64,000 nucleotides of DNA from Bremerella cremea (GTDB lineage: Bacteria; Planctomycetota; Planctomycetia; Pirellulales; Pirellulaceae): the NCBI RefSeq assembly GCF_003335505.1, contig NZ_QPEX01000033.1, forward strand, positions 99,514 through 163,513. Reading direction: 5' to 3'. The first letter of the stretch is position 1, and the number at the start of each line of letters is the position of its first letter. The position numbers and the translations under genes were made by a program. Shown one piece after another: positions 45,401-55,539 of this stretch. Below the pieces are notes generated by a model that was given only the letters and a program-made list of their open reading frames with translations, was not told where the DNA came from and did not search any database.

Positions 45401-48400
45401 ATGTCGCTTGGCCAAAATTCTCTTGGATTGGTTTCTCTTTTCGTTTTGCTTTGTGCATTGCCAACCGTTGCTGTGTCGGCTGAAAAAGAGGCTCCGTTCA
45501 TTCCGCGTAAACAACAAAGCATCCCCGGGCCACCTCTTTCTCCGCCAGAGGCGATCCAAAAGATGGATGTCCCGGCAGGGTTTTCCGTAGAACTCGTTGC
45601 CTCGGAACCGGACATTCTCAATCCGGTGGCCATGACCTTCGACGAGCAAGGAAGAATCTGGGTGACCGAGAGTTTCGAGTATCCTCGTCACGAACCAGGA
45701 CCAGGCCGCGATCGAATCAAAGTATTGGAAGACACCGACCAAGATGGAGCGATCGACAAGGTCACCATCTTCGCTGAAGGGCTCAATATTCCTTCCGGAA
45801 TTGCCGTTGGGTACGGGGGGGTCTGGGTGGCGAATGCCCCTGATATTTTGTTTCTGCAAGACACCGATGGCGATCTAAAAGCAGACAAGACGGAAGTCGT
45901 CGTCACTGGCTTCGGCCGCACAGACACGCATGAACTTCCCAACTCGTTGACTTGGGGGCCCGATGGCTACCTTTACGGGCTCAACGGTGTTTTCAATCAC
46001 AGTCATGTGAAACATCGTGGGAAAGATTACATCTTCACATGCGCACTATTTCGTATCGATCCCCGCACGCGTGACTTTGAATTGTTCTGCGAAGGCACGA
46101 GCAACCCGTGGGGCATTGCGTTCGATCCGAACGGTCAAGCATTCGTTAGTGCTTGTGTCATCGATCATCTCTGGCATCTCACCGAAAGTGGTTACTACCA
46201 CCGCCAAGGTGGCCCCTATCCACCGCATACTTGGAAGATTGAATCGATCGTCCAACACAAGCATCAAATGGCCGCCTATTGCGGAATCGAGTACTTCGAT
46301 AGCGATGCCTACCCTGAACCGTATCGCGATTGCCTGTACATGGGCAATATCCATGGTGGCTGCGTGAATGTCGATGTTCTTCAGCGTGACGGCAGCACCT
46401 ACTTCGCCAAACCACGTCCCGACTTTTTCACGGCGAACGACGTTTGGCACATGCCAGTCGACCAAAAGACGGGCCCCGACGGTTGCCTTTATATCCTCGA
46501 CTGGTACGACCGGTACCACTGTTACCAAGATGCGATGGCCCGGCCAGGTGATGTCGATCGCTTGAAGGGACGGCTGTATCGCGTTCGTTATCAAGACACG
46601 CCCCGGGCCAAGCCATTCGATCTGTCTCGTGAATCGGACGAGCAATTGATCGCCCGGCTCCATTCCGGCAATCGGTTTTATCGCGACATGGCCCAGCGAG
46701 TCTTGAGTGAGCGTGCCAGTACAGCAGCGATCCCCCCACTTCAATCGTTGGTGCTTGATTCTTCCGCGTCACTTAAAACGCGGTTGCATGCGTTATGGTC
46801 ACTTATTGGGGCAAGACAAGTGAGTGATGCATTCACTCTGGAATTATTGGCAAGTGATCAACCGCAGCTACGTCGCTGGGCGGTACGCTACCAAGGAAAT
46901 TCCTCCTCAACGAACCCCGAGATTGCAAAGCAGATACAACAACTCACTAACGATTCGTCTGCAGATGTGCGACTGGAAGTTGCGATTCAGGCTCCCAAAT
47001 TAAACAACCTACCGACCATCCCTACTCTCCTAGAAGTCCTCCACAACTCCCCTCAAGACAAACTCATTCCCCAAATCGTCTGGCAAAACCTGCACCCGCT
47101 GTTGGCCACCAAGACACCTGAATATCTCGCATTGATGACCCAAGATCGTTTCGCAAATAGTGAAACGACTTTGGCACTGCTTCCGCGAGCCGCCGACCGC
47201 ATCCTGGCCACGCCGGGTCTCTCGGTCGAGCACGTAGCAACCCTCGTAAAATTACTAGCGGCTCACCCAGGTCAGCAAGAGAAACTCGCCACCTGTTTGC
47301 AGCGGATCGCCGAGCAAGCACAATCGCGAGAACTGACCGGCGAACGACTAACGCAATTGAAAACCGAACTCGCCAATTCTCTTTCTAAGATCCTCGAGCA
47401 AGGCCCCAGTCATCCTGGCTACTATAACGCGGCCAACCTTGCCCTGGCCTGGCACGACCCTGCGGCAATGCAAATTGTTCCTCAGGTTTTCGCTTCCCCC
47501 CAACAGCCGGTCGCACGCCGTATCGCGGCTCTCGATTCGCTACTGACCACGGGGCACCCAGAATCGCTAGATTTAATCCGTCAATACTTCGAGACCGCTC
47601 AGCAAGACCAGGCCGAAGTCGGTCAAGTGATTCAAACGTTGGGCAAGTCCGATTCTGATGTCGTAGCCGATTTACTCTTGCCACGGCTCGACTCCCTCTC
47701 CTCACAAAACCGCCCTAAGGCGATCGAGGTTCTCCTCCAACGACCAACTTGGGCTTTGCAGCTGCTCAGCCTGATTGAAGATGGCAAACTCGATAAAGAC
47801 ACACTCAGCATCAATCAACTTCAGCGTCTGGCGAGCACTTCCAGCCCTACCGTCGCCAGCAAGATCAACGAGATCTATGGGACCGTTCGCAGTGGCCGAG
47901 ATCCTTCCAGAACTTTTGTTGTCTCTCAAATGCGTAGGCTGGTTACGTCTCAGCCAGGCAATCCGCATAAAGGAGTGGAAGTTTACAACAAGCTGTGCGG
48001 ACAATGCCACAAACTACATGGGAAAGGGCAAGAGGTTGGTCCTGAAATCACTGTTAATGGTCGGGGCAACTTAGATCAATTGCTTTCGAACGTCTTCGAT
48101 CCCAGTCTAGTGATCGGCAAAGACTATCAGGCCGTCAACGTATTGACACTTGACGGACGCGTGCTCTCGGGGCTGCTCATAGAAGACAGCGATGCTCGCG
48201 TTGTCTTGAAGATGCAAGGTGGCAAGCAAGAAACGATTGCTCGTGACGATGTCGATCTCATGAAGACGTCCGATACGTCATTAATGCCAGAAGGGATAGA
48301 AAAACAGCTTCAGCCGGAGGAGATCGTCGACCTGTTCGCCTATCTCACCCTCACCAAACCGCCAGAAGATCCCACAACCGAATTGATCTCAGGAGCGGGG

Positions 48401-48964
48401 CTCGTCTCTCCCGAAAAGATCGTGCTGTCAGAAGATGCTCAGAACCTTCTTTCGACAGCCCAGATTAGCACCAATGTCGATCACTTCGCTGCAGGCAAAC
48501 GAGGTCAACCAAGCGACCTGATTTATCTCCCAGAGTCTCAGAAATTCCTTTCAAACTCGCAGTGGCACGAGATTGGCGTCGGTGGCGGGGCAGACCTCGG
48601 CGTTCTCACCCAAGAGAACGGAGTCACTTGGACGGCAACCTGGCAACAACCAGTCTCGGTGAACTTCATTACCCTCTCTGGCACTTATCCCAATCAACCA
48701 CAGCCAAAGACCGCTTGGGCGATTGAAGCCAAAGTCGACGGTAAGTGGCAAACGCTCGAACAGGGTGAAGGAGACTGGTACAACAGTGGCCGTTACGTTT
48801 GGGGGTGGCCTGGTGCGGTAAGCATTTCCATGGAAGCGTTTCGGGTACGCATTTTCAGTCCCGACGAAAAAACCCCTCTACGCAGCATTCATTTTCGCGG
48901 CGAAGAGGGGTTCTCGTGGTTCGTTGGCAATCTACCGCCCGAGGTAAACATCGTCAGGCAATAG
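45401..48964 (+). CDS. Large PVC-type cytochrome/propeller protein with HEAT-like and discoidin-like parts
   Basis: An 1187-residue secreted protein. A signal peptide (LVSLFVLLCALPTVAVSA) is followed by a membrane-bound dehydrogenase-type propeller (VPAGFSVELVASEPDILNPV to about residue 390). A long helical-repeat middle with HEAT-like units (residues about 410-820) leads to the heme site CGQCHKLHGKGQEVGP. The PVC block SLMPEGIEKQLQPEEIVDLF follows. The C-terminal 190 residues (WTATWQQPVSVNFITLSGTY) look like a discoidin-type sugar-binding fold. It converges on the giant protein gene with a 17-base gap. Confidence 0.83.
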   Translation: MSLGQNSLGLVSLFVLLCALPTVAVSAEKEAPFIPRKQQSIPGPPLSPPEAIQKMDVPAGFSVELVASEPDILNPVAMTFDEQGRIWVTESFEYPRHEPGPGRDRIKVLEDTDQDGAIDKVTIFAEGLNIPSGIAVGYGGVWVANAPDILFLQDTDGDLKADKTEVVVTGFGRTDTHELPNSLTWGPDGYLYGLNGVFNHSHVKHRGKDYIFTCALFRIDPRTRDFELFCEGTSNPWGIAFDPNGQAFVSACVIDHLWHLTESGYYHRQGGPYPPHTWKIESIVQHKHQMAAYCGIEYFDSDAYPEPYRDCLYMGNIHGGCVNVDVLQRDGSTYFAKPRPDFFTANDVWHMPVDQKTGPDGCLYILDWYDRYHCYQDAMARPGDVDRLKGRLYRVRYQDTPRAKPFDLSRESDEQLIARLHSGNRFYRDMAQRVLSERASTAAIPPLQSLVLDSSASLKTRLHALWSLIGARQVSDAFTLELLASDQPQLRRWAVRYQGNSSSTNPEIAKQIQQLTNDSSADVRLEVAIQAPKLNNLPTIPTLLEVLHNSPQDKLIPQIVWQNLHPLLATKTPEYLALMTQDRFANSETTLALLPRAADRILATPGLSVEHVATLVKLLAAHPGQQEKLATCLQRIAEQAQSRELTGERLTQLKTELANSLSKILEQGPSHPGYYNAANLALAWHDPAAMQIVPQVFASPQQPVARRIAALDSLLTTGHPESLDLIRQYFETAQQDQAEVGQVIQTLGKSDSDVVADLLLPRLDSLSSQNRPKAIEVLLQRPTWALQLLSLIEDGKLDKDTLSINQLQRLASTSSPTVASKINEIYGTVRSGRDPSRTFVVSQMRRLVTSQPGNPHKGVEVYNKLCGQCHKLHGKGQEVGPEITVNGRGNLDQLLSNVFDPSLVIGKDYQAVNVLTLDGRVLSGLLIEDSDARVVLKMQGGKQETIARDDVDLMKTSDTSLMPEGIEKQLQPEEIVDLFAYLTLTKPPEDPTTELISGAGLVSPEKIVLSEDAQNLLSTAQISTNVDHFAAGKRGQPSDLIYLPESQKFLSNSQWHEIGVGGGADLGVLTQENGVTWTATWQQPVSVNFITLSGTYPNQPQPKTAWAIEAKVDGKWQTLEQGEGDWYNSGRYVWGWPGAVSISMEAFRVRIFSPDEKTPLRSIHFRGEEGFSWFVGNLPPEVNIVRQ

Positions 48965-48981
48965 CAACCGTTGCAATGGTA

Positions 48982-51900
48982 CTAGCCCGCCTTGCGATTG
49001 GCGACGGTCACCGAACCTTCCTTGTGAGCGTGGAATACGCCAGGGTCGTCCGTTCCGTTGCCGTCCCAGTCGCCTACCGTGGGAACGTCGTCCCATTCCC
49101 CAAGCTGGAACACCTTATCGGTGGAGTCTTCGACACCGTTCCCGTTGTCGTCGACAATCCAGTGTCCTTCTCGGAAGACACCAATCTCGTCGACTCCGTC
49201 ACCATTCCAGTCTCCGACAACCGGAATATCCCCGGCTTGCCCGAAATCGAACGCTGCGTCAACTTCCGGGTTCCAGCGACCATCGCCATCACTATCGATG
49301 TGCCAGGTTCCGTTCCGGAAAACGGCAATGGTGCTGATGCCGTCCCCATTCCAATCTCCGGCGAGAGCAAAGTCTCCCCCCACACCAAAGTGGAATGTAT
49401 GATCAATCAGATCCTGCCGGAACTTGCCATACTGAGCAACTTTCAGCACGCGAGTACCCAGCGGGGCATGCTCGATCTTGGGAGGAATGTTCTTCGGCTT
49501 TTCGAGCGAAACAATCCGATTGGTCGCTTCCGGTAGGCCGGGGTCTTCCTTCACGGCACGAGGGTCGTTCGGCCAGGCCTTGCCAAAGATACCGATGTCG
49601 TCTTTGCCGTCACCGTCCCAATCACCAACGACCGGCTGGTCTCCATCATGCCCCAGCTTGGCATACATATCTTCATCGTCCCATTGGCCGTTGCCGTTCA
49701 AATCGATGAACCAGTGACCATCGATGAAGACGCCAAGTTCGCTAACTCCGTCACCATTGAAGTCACCTGCGACGGGGATGGCATTCTTCGATCCAAATAG
49801 GCGACTGAGAAGCTCTGCTTCCTCGCCGTCCTCCCCTTCGAGTTGTAGTGTCCAGCGTGCTTCGCTTAGGTTCTCGGTATTCCAAGGGTTTAAATCCCCA
49901 TTGGCCGACGTTAACCAGTATGGGGCGTCCGAAGAAGCAACCGGCTCTTTACCACGCGGATCGCCAGCATTGACGACACTCAGGTGCCAAGTGAACCCGT
50001 TGGCTCCTCCACCATACGGTAAGACCTCGTAAGGCAATGCCAATAAAGGCGCCGGAGGTAGCAACTCAGGCGAAGGTGGAGGCGTAACAACCGGAGGAGG
50101 TGTTACCGGAGGAATTCCAGGCGGAATTTCCGGAGGTGGAATGAAAGGAATCACGCGTACTTCGCTGAAGTTGTTTTCCCGCGATTCGGTCCCTCCCACA
50201 ACAAAGATACGAATGATCGCATCATTGCCAGGGCTAACCGCCAACGAGGAAATCTCAGCGGACGAAGTCCCTGGGTTAACGGCTAACCCGCCGGTAGTAC
50301 CGACCGTATCGATGCTGTCGACGAATCCTTCTGGCTGCAACTGATAAACAGCGTAGAACCCCGTTTTCAAGCCAATAAACTTGTAATAGCCGTTGGCATC
50401 GGTCGTTATCCGGATGGGCCCGTCACCATAGATGCCTTGCAACACCGAATCGCTGTTGCCCATGATCGGCAAACCTGAGAAACCGTCGCGCAGCTCTAAA
50501 ACAACATTCCCTAGCGGTGTATCGTCAGGTGTCCGCAGACCGTCGCGAATAGACGAGATATCTTCTGGCAATTCACCAGTTGCACTTGAGATAACATTGC
50601 CATCTTGAAAGACATACCCCGAGAGTGCTGCCGGTGGAATCTCGCAGAAGTTGTGTTCGTCGAGATGCTCCCCAGAATGCGTCACGATGCGTGAGATTCG
50701 ATCGGTTTCCGTAGCGTCAGCCAAGCCGTTGCGATCGATCTGTCCACCTTGAAAGTAGCCATCCGGTTGTGTCTCGACCACGGTGTATGTTCCCGGAGGC
50801 AAACCGGTAAACGTATAGTGACCGTTGGCGTCGGTAGTCGTGGTTGCAATTACATTGCCGTTTCCGTCGAGCAGCGTAATCGTGACCCCAACAATCGGAT
50901 CTTCATCCGGATCAAATACACAATCCTGGTTCGGATCGACGTGAACAAAACCACCGATCGACGTGGGTAGCACTTCACCAAAATTGTATTCGATCCCAGA
51001 CTGGCCGAACTTCAATTCAATCGTATGAATCACATCGCCCGGATTCGTAGCCGAACCGACTGCTGCGCCGGCGATTGTCCCTGCCGTGTCTAAGCCGTCG
51101 AGATAACTCGTCGGTTGTAGTTCGACTATGCGGTATTCACCTTTAGACAATCCGGTGAAGTGATAGAAACCATCGGCATTGGTAACCAGTGTGTCGACCA
51201 GATTGCCGTTTTTGTCAAACAGCTGAACCGTCGTTCCGCCAATGCCTTCTTCGCCAGAATCACGAACCCCATCGTTGTCTCGGTCGTGATAGACATAGCC
51301 AGACAGGTCGGCAGGTTCACTCTCGCAGAAATCGTACTCTTCCCCATGCTGGCCTGCCGTCAGTGTGATCGACTCGATGACATCGTTTCCACCGAAGGAG
51401 CCGACATGAATCCCGTTGATTGTACCAATGTGATCCCCCCCATCGATTAAACCAGGAGGAGTGATCTCAATTACCGTGTACGTGCCTGGCAGCAATTCTC
51501 CGAAGAAGTATTCACCGCTGGTGTCAGTCGTAGTCGTTTTCAGCAAATTACCATCCGCATCGAACAACTGAATGGTGACCCCAGCAAGAGGACGCGATGT
51601 CTCCGATTCGTGATCGCAGTTGCCATCGGCATCGGTTAGATAGACACTTCCCGAGATCGAAGCATACAGGTACTCACCAAAATTGTAGTTGACACCGTGC
51701 TCGTCACTACCGATCGAAATGCTGTTGATTTCATCGCCAGGATTTACGGCCAAGCCTCGAATCGAACCGTTGATCGTCCCTGCGGAATCGAGCCCGTCTT
51801 GATATTCGATTGGCTGTGTTTCAATGAGGCGATAGTTGCCTGGCACGAGATCGTTGAACTCGTAGTAACCGTTGGCGTCAGTGATCGTCACTAACGTTTC

Positions 51901-54198
51901 ATTCGTATCGGTATTGATCAGCGTCACGGTGACGCTTGGAATTCCTTCCTCGCCGCCATCTTTGAAACCATTAATGTTCTGATCGTGATAAACGTATCCG
52001 CTAATCGAGCCGAGCTTGATTTCGCCGAAGTTGTACTCGATACCTTCGTCACCCCATTTGACATCAATCGTGTTGATTTCGTCACCTGGGTTTACGGCAG
52101 ATCCCACAGTGGTGCCAAAAATGGTTCCTGCTGTGTCCAAACCGTCGACATATTCAAACGGTTGTAGCTCGACGATATGGTACTGCCCCTTGGACAAACC
52201 AACGAACTCGTAGAAGCCATTCGCATCGGTGATCGCCAGACCTGCTTGGATCCCATTCTCGTCGAAAAGCTGAACGAGCGTTCCTTCAATTCCTTCTTCG
52301 CCTGCCTCGCGAATACCGTTGTTGTTCCGGTCGTGATACACGTACCCGGACAAACTAGCGGGGAGGTGTTCGCAGAAATCGTAGTGAACGCCAGAATCGC
52401 CCGACAGAAGTTCGATGCCCGCGACCCGATCGTTACCATCAAGTTGACCGACCTTTATGCCGTCGATCGTCCCCACATGATCGCCACCATCAATCAAACC
52501 GGGTGGCGTGATTTCCTCGATGGTGTACGTCCCGGGAAGCAAGTTACCAAAGAAGTACTCGCCATTGGCATCGGTTGTGGTCGTAGCGATGAGCGTGCCG
52601 TTGCTATCGTACAAGTTGATAACCGCACCCTCTACCGGAGCCGTCTCGATCCCATCGCCGTAGCAATTCCCATCTGGATCGGTTAGCTGAACCCGGCCAC
52701 GAATTTCAGCTGGTCGGATTTCGCCGAAGTTATAGTTAACCCCCGACTCTCCTCCTTTGAGCGAGATGGCAGAGATTTTATCTCCGGGATTACTAGGCGA
52801 TCCTTTGGTGGCTCCGTTGACGGTACCTGCGGTGTCTTTACCATCCTGATAAGGGGGCGGCTGCACGACTTCCAGCACTTCGTACACACCCGGAGGCATA
52901 TTGGTCACTTTGTAGTAACCGTTGGCGTCGGTTGTTACAGTAAACGACTGAGGGTTGCCAAGCACGTCGACACCTTGCACGCGGATCTGCACGCCTGCGA
53001 TCCCCTCTTCGCCGGCTTCCTTGATCCCATCGTTATCGCGGTCATGATACACGTAGCCGTCAATCATGGCCGGGGTTGCTTCGGCAAAGTCGTAGTCAAC
53101 CGCTGACGTGCCACCCAGGGGAATACTGATTTCCGTCAATACATCCGGATCGCCGGAAACCGTGGATCCGGTCGAAGCCCCCTCCACCGTTCCCGGAACC
53201 GCGCCCACGCTGAAGTAGCCAGTCGGTTGTGTTTCGCGAACCTGGTAAGTGCCCGGCTTCAGTCCGAGTTCTTCACCAAAGACGTAATTGCCGTTGGCGT
53301 CGGTCGTAACCGTATGCCCAGTGTTCACAAAAACGCCGTCTTCTTTCTTCCACAGCGTTAACGATACGTCAGCGATCCCAGCTTCTCCGGCATCTTGCGT
53401 GAGGCTTAGGTTCGGGTCGTGGTAGACGGTACCGCTGATACTAATAGGCAACGGGTCCTGGACGACAGAACCAAAAGCACCGTCGGTTCGATCGCGGTGC
53501 CCCGTCGAATCGTCCGCTGGCAAATCCAAACCAGAAGCGATCAATTTGGCGTCGTATTGGTCGTAAAACTTCGTGTTAACCGTGGCATCTTTGTAGTGCT
53601 GGGCGGAAAACTCCCCGGTCATCAAAGTCCCATGGAACTCGGCCCCAGATGCGATCGGATCGATCAGCGTTTCTGCTGGGTTGCTAGGATCGTAGATGAT
53701 AACTTCGTCAACGTCGATCGAGAACCGAAGTTCTTCCCCGGCATCGAAGCCTTCAAATTCCAGGATCAGCAGGCTTCCACCATCCGAGACGATCGCCTTT
53801 ACCGAATCGATTCCATCGGCGGAAATTATTTTGAAAGGGAATGACGCATCAGCCCCTAGCCCGCCCGGCGTGATATCGAAGATCATATCCCCAGAGCTTA
53901 ACCCCGGCAGGTTGCCAAAGTTCTCGATCTGATCGCCATCGATGATCAAGCGAGTCAGTTGCGTGCCAGCGGCGCCACCATCAAAGGTAACGATGAACGT
54001 ATCGCCGTGTTCGTCACCACCGGCTCCGTCCTCTTCATGATAAACGGCACCCAACTGAATCGTATCAGCCGCCATAACACGGCGTGCTTCTAGCATTTCG
54101 AGACCGCGACTGCGGACAGGACGATTGAGGGCTACGTTTTTGCCACCACCAAAGAAATTACGAAAACGACGCAATGCGTCTTGATAATGGAAACCCAT
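48982..54198 (-). CDS. Giant SdrD-B and FG-GAP repeat surface protein
   Basis: A 1738-residue protein. It opens with basic residues and LEMLEARRVMAAD, which resembles the LEPR-XLL type N-terminus of planctomycete giant secreted proteins. Nine SdrD-B-type modules follow, each opening like SGYVYHDRDNDG and ending in a TAGT-type loop. A proline-rich hinge (PPVVTPPPSPELLPP) leads to a C-terminal part with calcium-type DxDGDGxxD repeats (GDWNGDGVDEIGVFREGHW), probably an FG-GAP/VCBS propeller. Likely a calcium-dependent surface or matrix protein. The ATG at 54198 has AGAGGAG about 8 bases upstream. It follows the WD40 gene by 51 bases. Confidence 0.85.
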   Translation of the reverse strand: MGFHYQDALRRFRNFFGGGKNVALNRPVRSRGLEMLEARRVMAADTIQLGAVYHEEDGAGGDEHGDTFIVTFDGGAAGTQLTRLIIDGDQIENFGNLPGLSSGDMIFDITPGGLGADASFPFKIISADGIDSVKAIVSDGGSLLILEFEGFDAGEELRFSIDVDEVIIYDPSNPAETLIDPIASGAEFHGTLMTGEFSAQHYKDATVNTKFYDQYDAKLIASGLDLPADDSTGHRDRTDGAFGSVVQDPLPISISGTVYHDPNLSLTQDAGEAGIADVSLTLWKKEDGVFVNTGHTVTTDANGNYVFGEELGLKPGTYQVRETQPTGYFSVGAVPGTVEGASTGSTVSGDPDVLTEISIPLGGTSAVDYDFAEATPAMIDGYVYHDRDNDGIKEAGEEGIAGVQIRVQGVDVLGNPQSFTVTTDANGYYKVTNMPPGVYEVLEVVQPPPYQDGKDTAGTVNGATKGSPSNPGDKISAISLKGGESGVNYNFGEIRPAEIRGRVQLTDPDGNCYGDGIETAPVEGAVINLYDSNGTLIATTTTDANGEYFFGNLLPGTYTIEEITPPGLIDGGDHVGTIDGIKVGQLDGNDRVAGIELLSGDSGVHYDFCEHLPASLSGYVYHDRNNNGIREAGEEGIEGTLVQLFDENGIQAGLAITDANGFYEFVGLSKGQYHIVELQPFEYVDGLDTAGTIFGTTVGSAVNPGDEINTIDVKWGDEGIEYNFGEIKLGSISGYVYHDQNINGFKDGGEEGIPSVTVTLINTDTNETLVTITDANGYYEFNDLVPGNYRLIETQPIEYQDGLDSAGTINGSIRGLAVNPGDEINSISIGSDEHGVNYNFGEYLYASISGSVYLTDADGNCDHESETSRPLAGVTIQLFDADGNLLKTTTTDTSGEYFFGELLPGTYTVIEITPPGLIDGGDHIGTINGIHVGSFGGNDVIESITLTAGQHGEEYDFCESEPADLSGYVYHDRDNDGVRDSGEEGIGGTTVQLFDKNGNLVDTLVTNADGFYHFTGLSKGEYRIVELQPTSYLDGLDTAGTIAGAAVGSATNPGDVIHTIELKFGQSGIEYNFGEVLPTSIGGFVHVDPNQDCVFDPDEDPIVGVTITLLDGNGNVIATTTTDANGHYTFTGLPPGTYTVVETQPDGYFQGGQIDRNGLADATETDRISRIVTHSGEHLDEHNFCEIPPAALSGYVFQDGNVISSATGELPEDISSIRDGLRTPDDTPLGNVVLELRDGFSGLPIMGNSDSVLQGIYGDGPIRITTDANGYYKFIGLKTGFYAVYQLQPEGFVDSIDTVGTTGGLAVNPGTSSAEISSLAVSPGNDAIIRIFVVGGTESRENNFSEVRVIPFIPPPEIPPGIPPVTPPPVVTPPPSPELLPPAPLLALPYEVLPYGGGANGFTWHLSVVNAGDPRGKEPVASSDAPYWLTSANGDLNPWNTENLSEARWTLQLEGEDGEEAELLSRLFGSKNAIPVAGDFNGDGVSELGVFIDGHWFIDLNGNGQWDDEDMYAKLGHDGDQPVVGDWDGDGKDDIGIFGKAWPNDPRAVKEDPGLPEATNRIVSLEKPKNIPPKIEHAPLGTRVLKVAQYGKFRQDLIDHTFHFGVGGDFALAGDWNGDGISTIAVFRNGTWHIDSDGDGRWNPEVDAAFDFGQAGDIPVVGDWNGDGVDEIGVFREGHWIVDDNGNGVEDSTDKVFQLGEWDDVPTVGDWDGNGTDDPGVFHAHKEGSVTVANRKAG
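49000..49790 (-). repeat. FG-GAP/VCBS-like DNA and protein repeats
   Basis: Five or so repeats of the pattern GDWNGDGxDxIGVF...GHWxxDxxGNG lie at the C-terminal end of the giant protein. The acidic DxDGDG loops are typical calcium sites. Confidence 0.7.
50150..53470 (-). repeat. Nine tandem SdrD-B-type modules
   Basis: Each module is about 110-125 residues and holds a Cna-B-like beta sandwich with a TTDANGxYxFxxLxPGxY core. Modules 3-4 and 6-7 are more alike than their neighbours: both pairs contain EITPPGLIDGGDHxGTI and LSKGxYxIVELQP. This suggests a two-module unit was duplicated. Confidence 0.7.
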
Positions 54199-54249
54199 CA
54201 GGCGACTCCTCTGCCTTACTTTCGCATCCGTGCGAAAATGGTGACCGAA

Positions 54250-55278
54250 CTAGTTCGAGAAACGGCTGACCGGAACCGTTAACACGGGGGGGGGATTATG
54301 CTGACCACCCAAATCCCACACGCGGATTGTCGTATCGAATCCGCTTGAGATCATTGTTTGCCCATGGGTAGTCAAAGCTGCGACAGTGCCGTTGTGGCCT
54401 GCCAAGTGATCGACTTCTTTGAGTGTTTCCAGATTCCACATCCGAACCTGGTTATCGCTTCCACCGGTGGCAACCTTGTCTGATTGCACAAGCGCAACCG
54501 AAAAGACCTTGGCATCCCCAGTCGAGATCGCGGCGAGTTGCTTGCCGGTTTGCGTCATGAACGTTTTCAGCTGGCGATCTTCTCCACCGCTCACGATTTT
54601 TTCGCCATCTTCAGAGAAGGCTAGTGCATAAATACGATCGTCGTGAGCACGAATATCTTGGACATGTTCACCGGTTGCAGCATTCCAAATACGAATGACG
54701 CCGGTGCGTCCTGCCGCTGCCACAAGCTTTCCATCTGGCGAAAAACGAACGGTACGCAAATCATTACCGTCCGCTTCAAGCGATTTAATTAGCTTGCCGG
54801 TCTGGGCATCATAGATCGCGATCGACTTGTCAAAGCCCGCCAGGGCCAGTTGGGTGCCATCGTGATTGAAATCTAAGTCGTTGACGACCGAAGGAAATGT
54901 ACTTCGACTGCGTAGCTGAATGTTCTCTTGAACATCCCACAAGAGAAGTTGATGATCTTTGCCGGCGGTTGCCAAGGTTTTTCCATCAGGCGAAAACTGG
55001 AGGGCACAAACCCAATCGGCATGATCACGGAGCGTTAAGATCAGACGGCCCGTCGAGACTTCCATGATTCGGACATAGTGATCATCACCGGCGACCGCCA
55101 TCATCTTACCGGCCGGGTGAACTTCGACATCGGTCACCACAGGAGGGTGCAAGCGGTCAACACCGGCCTTTAGCTGGATGGTATGCGACAGCTTAACGAG
55201 AGGCATCTGGGCCGACGCGATCGTCGGGGCGACCATCGTCGTGACTGCGGCAGTTGCGCCGAGAATGTACTTATACAT
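54250..55278 (-). CDS. Secreted WD40-repeat protein
   Basis: A 342-residue protein with a signal peptide (YILGATAAVTTMVAPTIASA). About seven WD40 repeats are seen, such as CALQFSPDGKTLATAGKDHQ, TVRFSPDGKLVAAAGRTG and ALAFSEDGEKIVSGGEDRQL. They form a beta-propeller likely to scaffold other surface proteins. The gene leads the giant repeat gene on the same strand, 51 bases apart, so the two are probably co-transcribed. Start at 55278. Confidence 0.85.
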   Translation of the reverse strand: MYKYILGATAAVTTMVAPTIASAQMPLVKLSHTIQLKAGVDRLHPPVVTDVEVHPAGKMMAVAGDDHYVRIMEVSTGRLILTLRDHADWVCALQFSPDGKTLATAGKDHQLLLWDVQENIQLRSRSTFPSVVNDLDFNHDGTQLALAGFDKSIAIYDAQTGKLIKSLEADGNDLRTVRFSPDGKLVAAAGRTGVIRIWNAATGEHVQDIRAHDDRIYALAFSEDGEKIVSGGEDRQLKTFMTQTGKQLAAISTGDAKVFSVALVQSDKVATGGSDNQVRMWNLETLKEVDHLAGHNGTVAALTTHGQTMISSGFDTTIRVWDLGGQHNPPPVLTVPVSRFSN

Positions 55279-55539
55279 TGTGAAGTTGCATCTCCCTCGC
55301 TGAACCGAATCCCCAGACTTTCCGTAGACTGAGGGCGTACGAGGGTATTTATCGACACAACCTCACGAACATCCGTAAGAGAAGACCGAAAGTTCGCGGA
55401 TTTAGGTAAACTTTTCCGGATACGCTGACGCTATCGCAGCAGTTATCAGAAAAAATCGCCGCCACGGCTCAAGTTACCGGCTCCGAGCGCGGACACGAAG
55501 ATGTCCGCGCCATGTAAGAAGTGATAGCAAGTCTAGCGT

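Noticed and set aside
48799..49536. A 245-codon plus-strand frame over the end of the giant gene
   Set aside because: It is antisense to the FG-GAP repeats and overlaps the end of the cytochrome gene. Its composition follows the repeats.
50150..53470. Repeats considered as a possible CRISPR or minisatellite
   Set aside because: The repeats are in-frame protein modules of over 300 bases with a clear Cna-B-type pattern; there are no short identical direct repeats with spacers.
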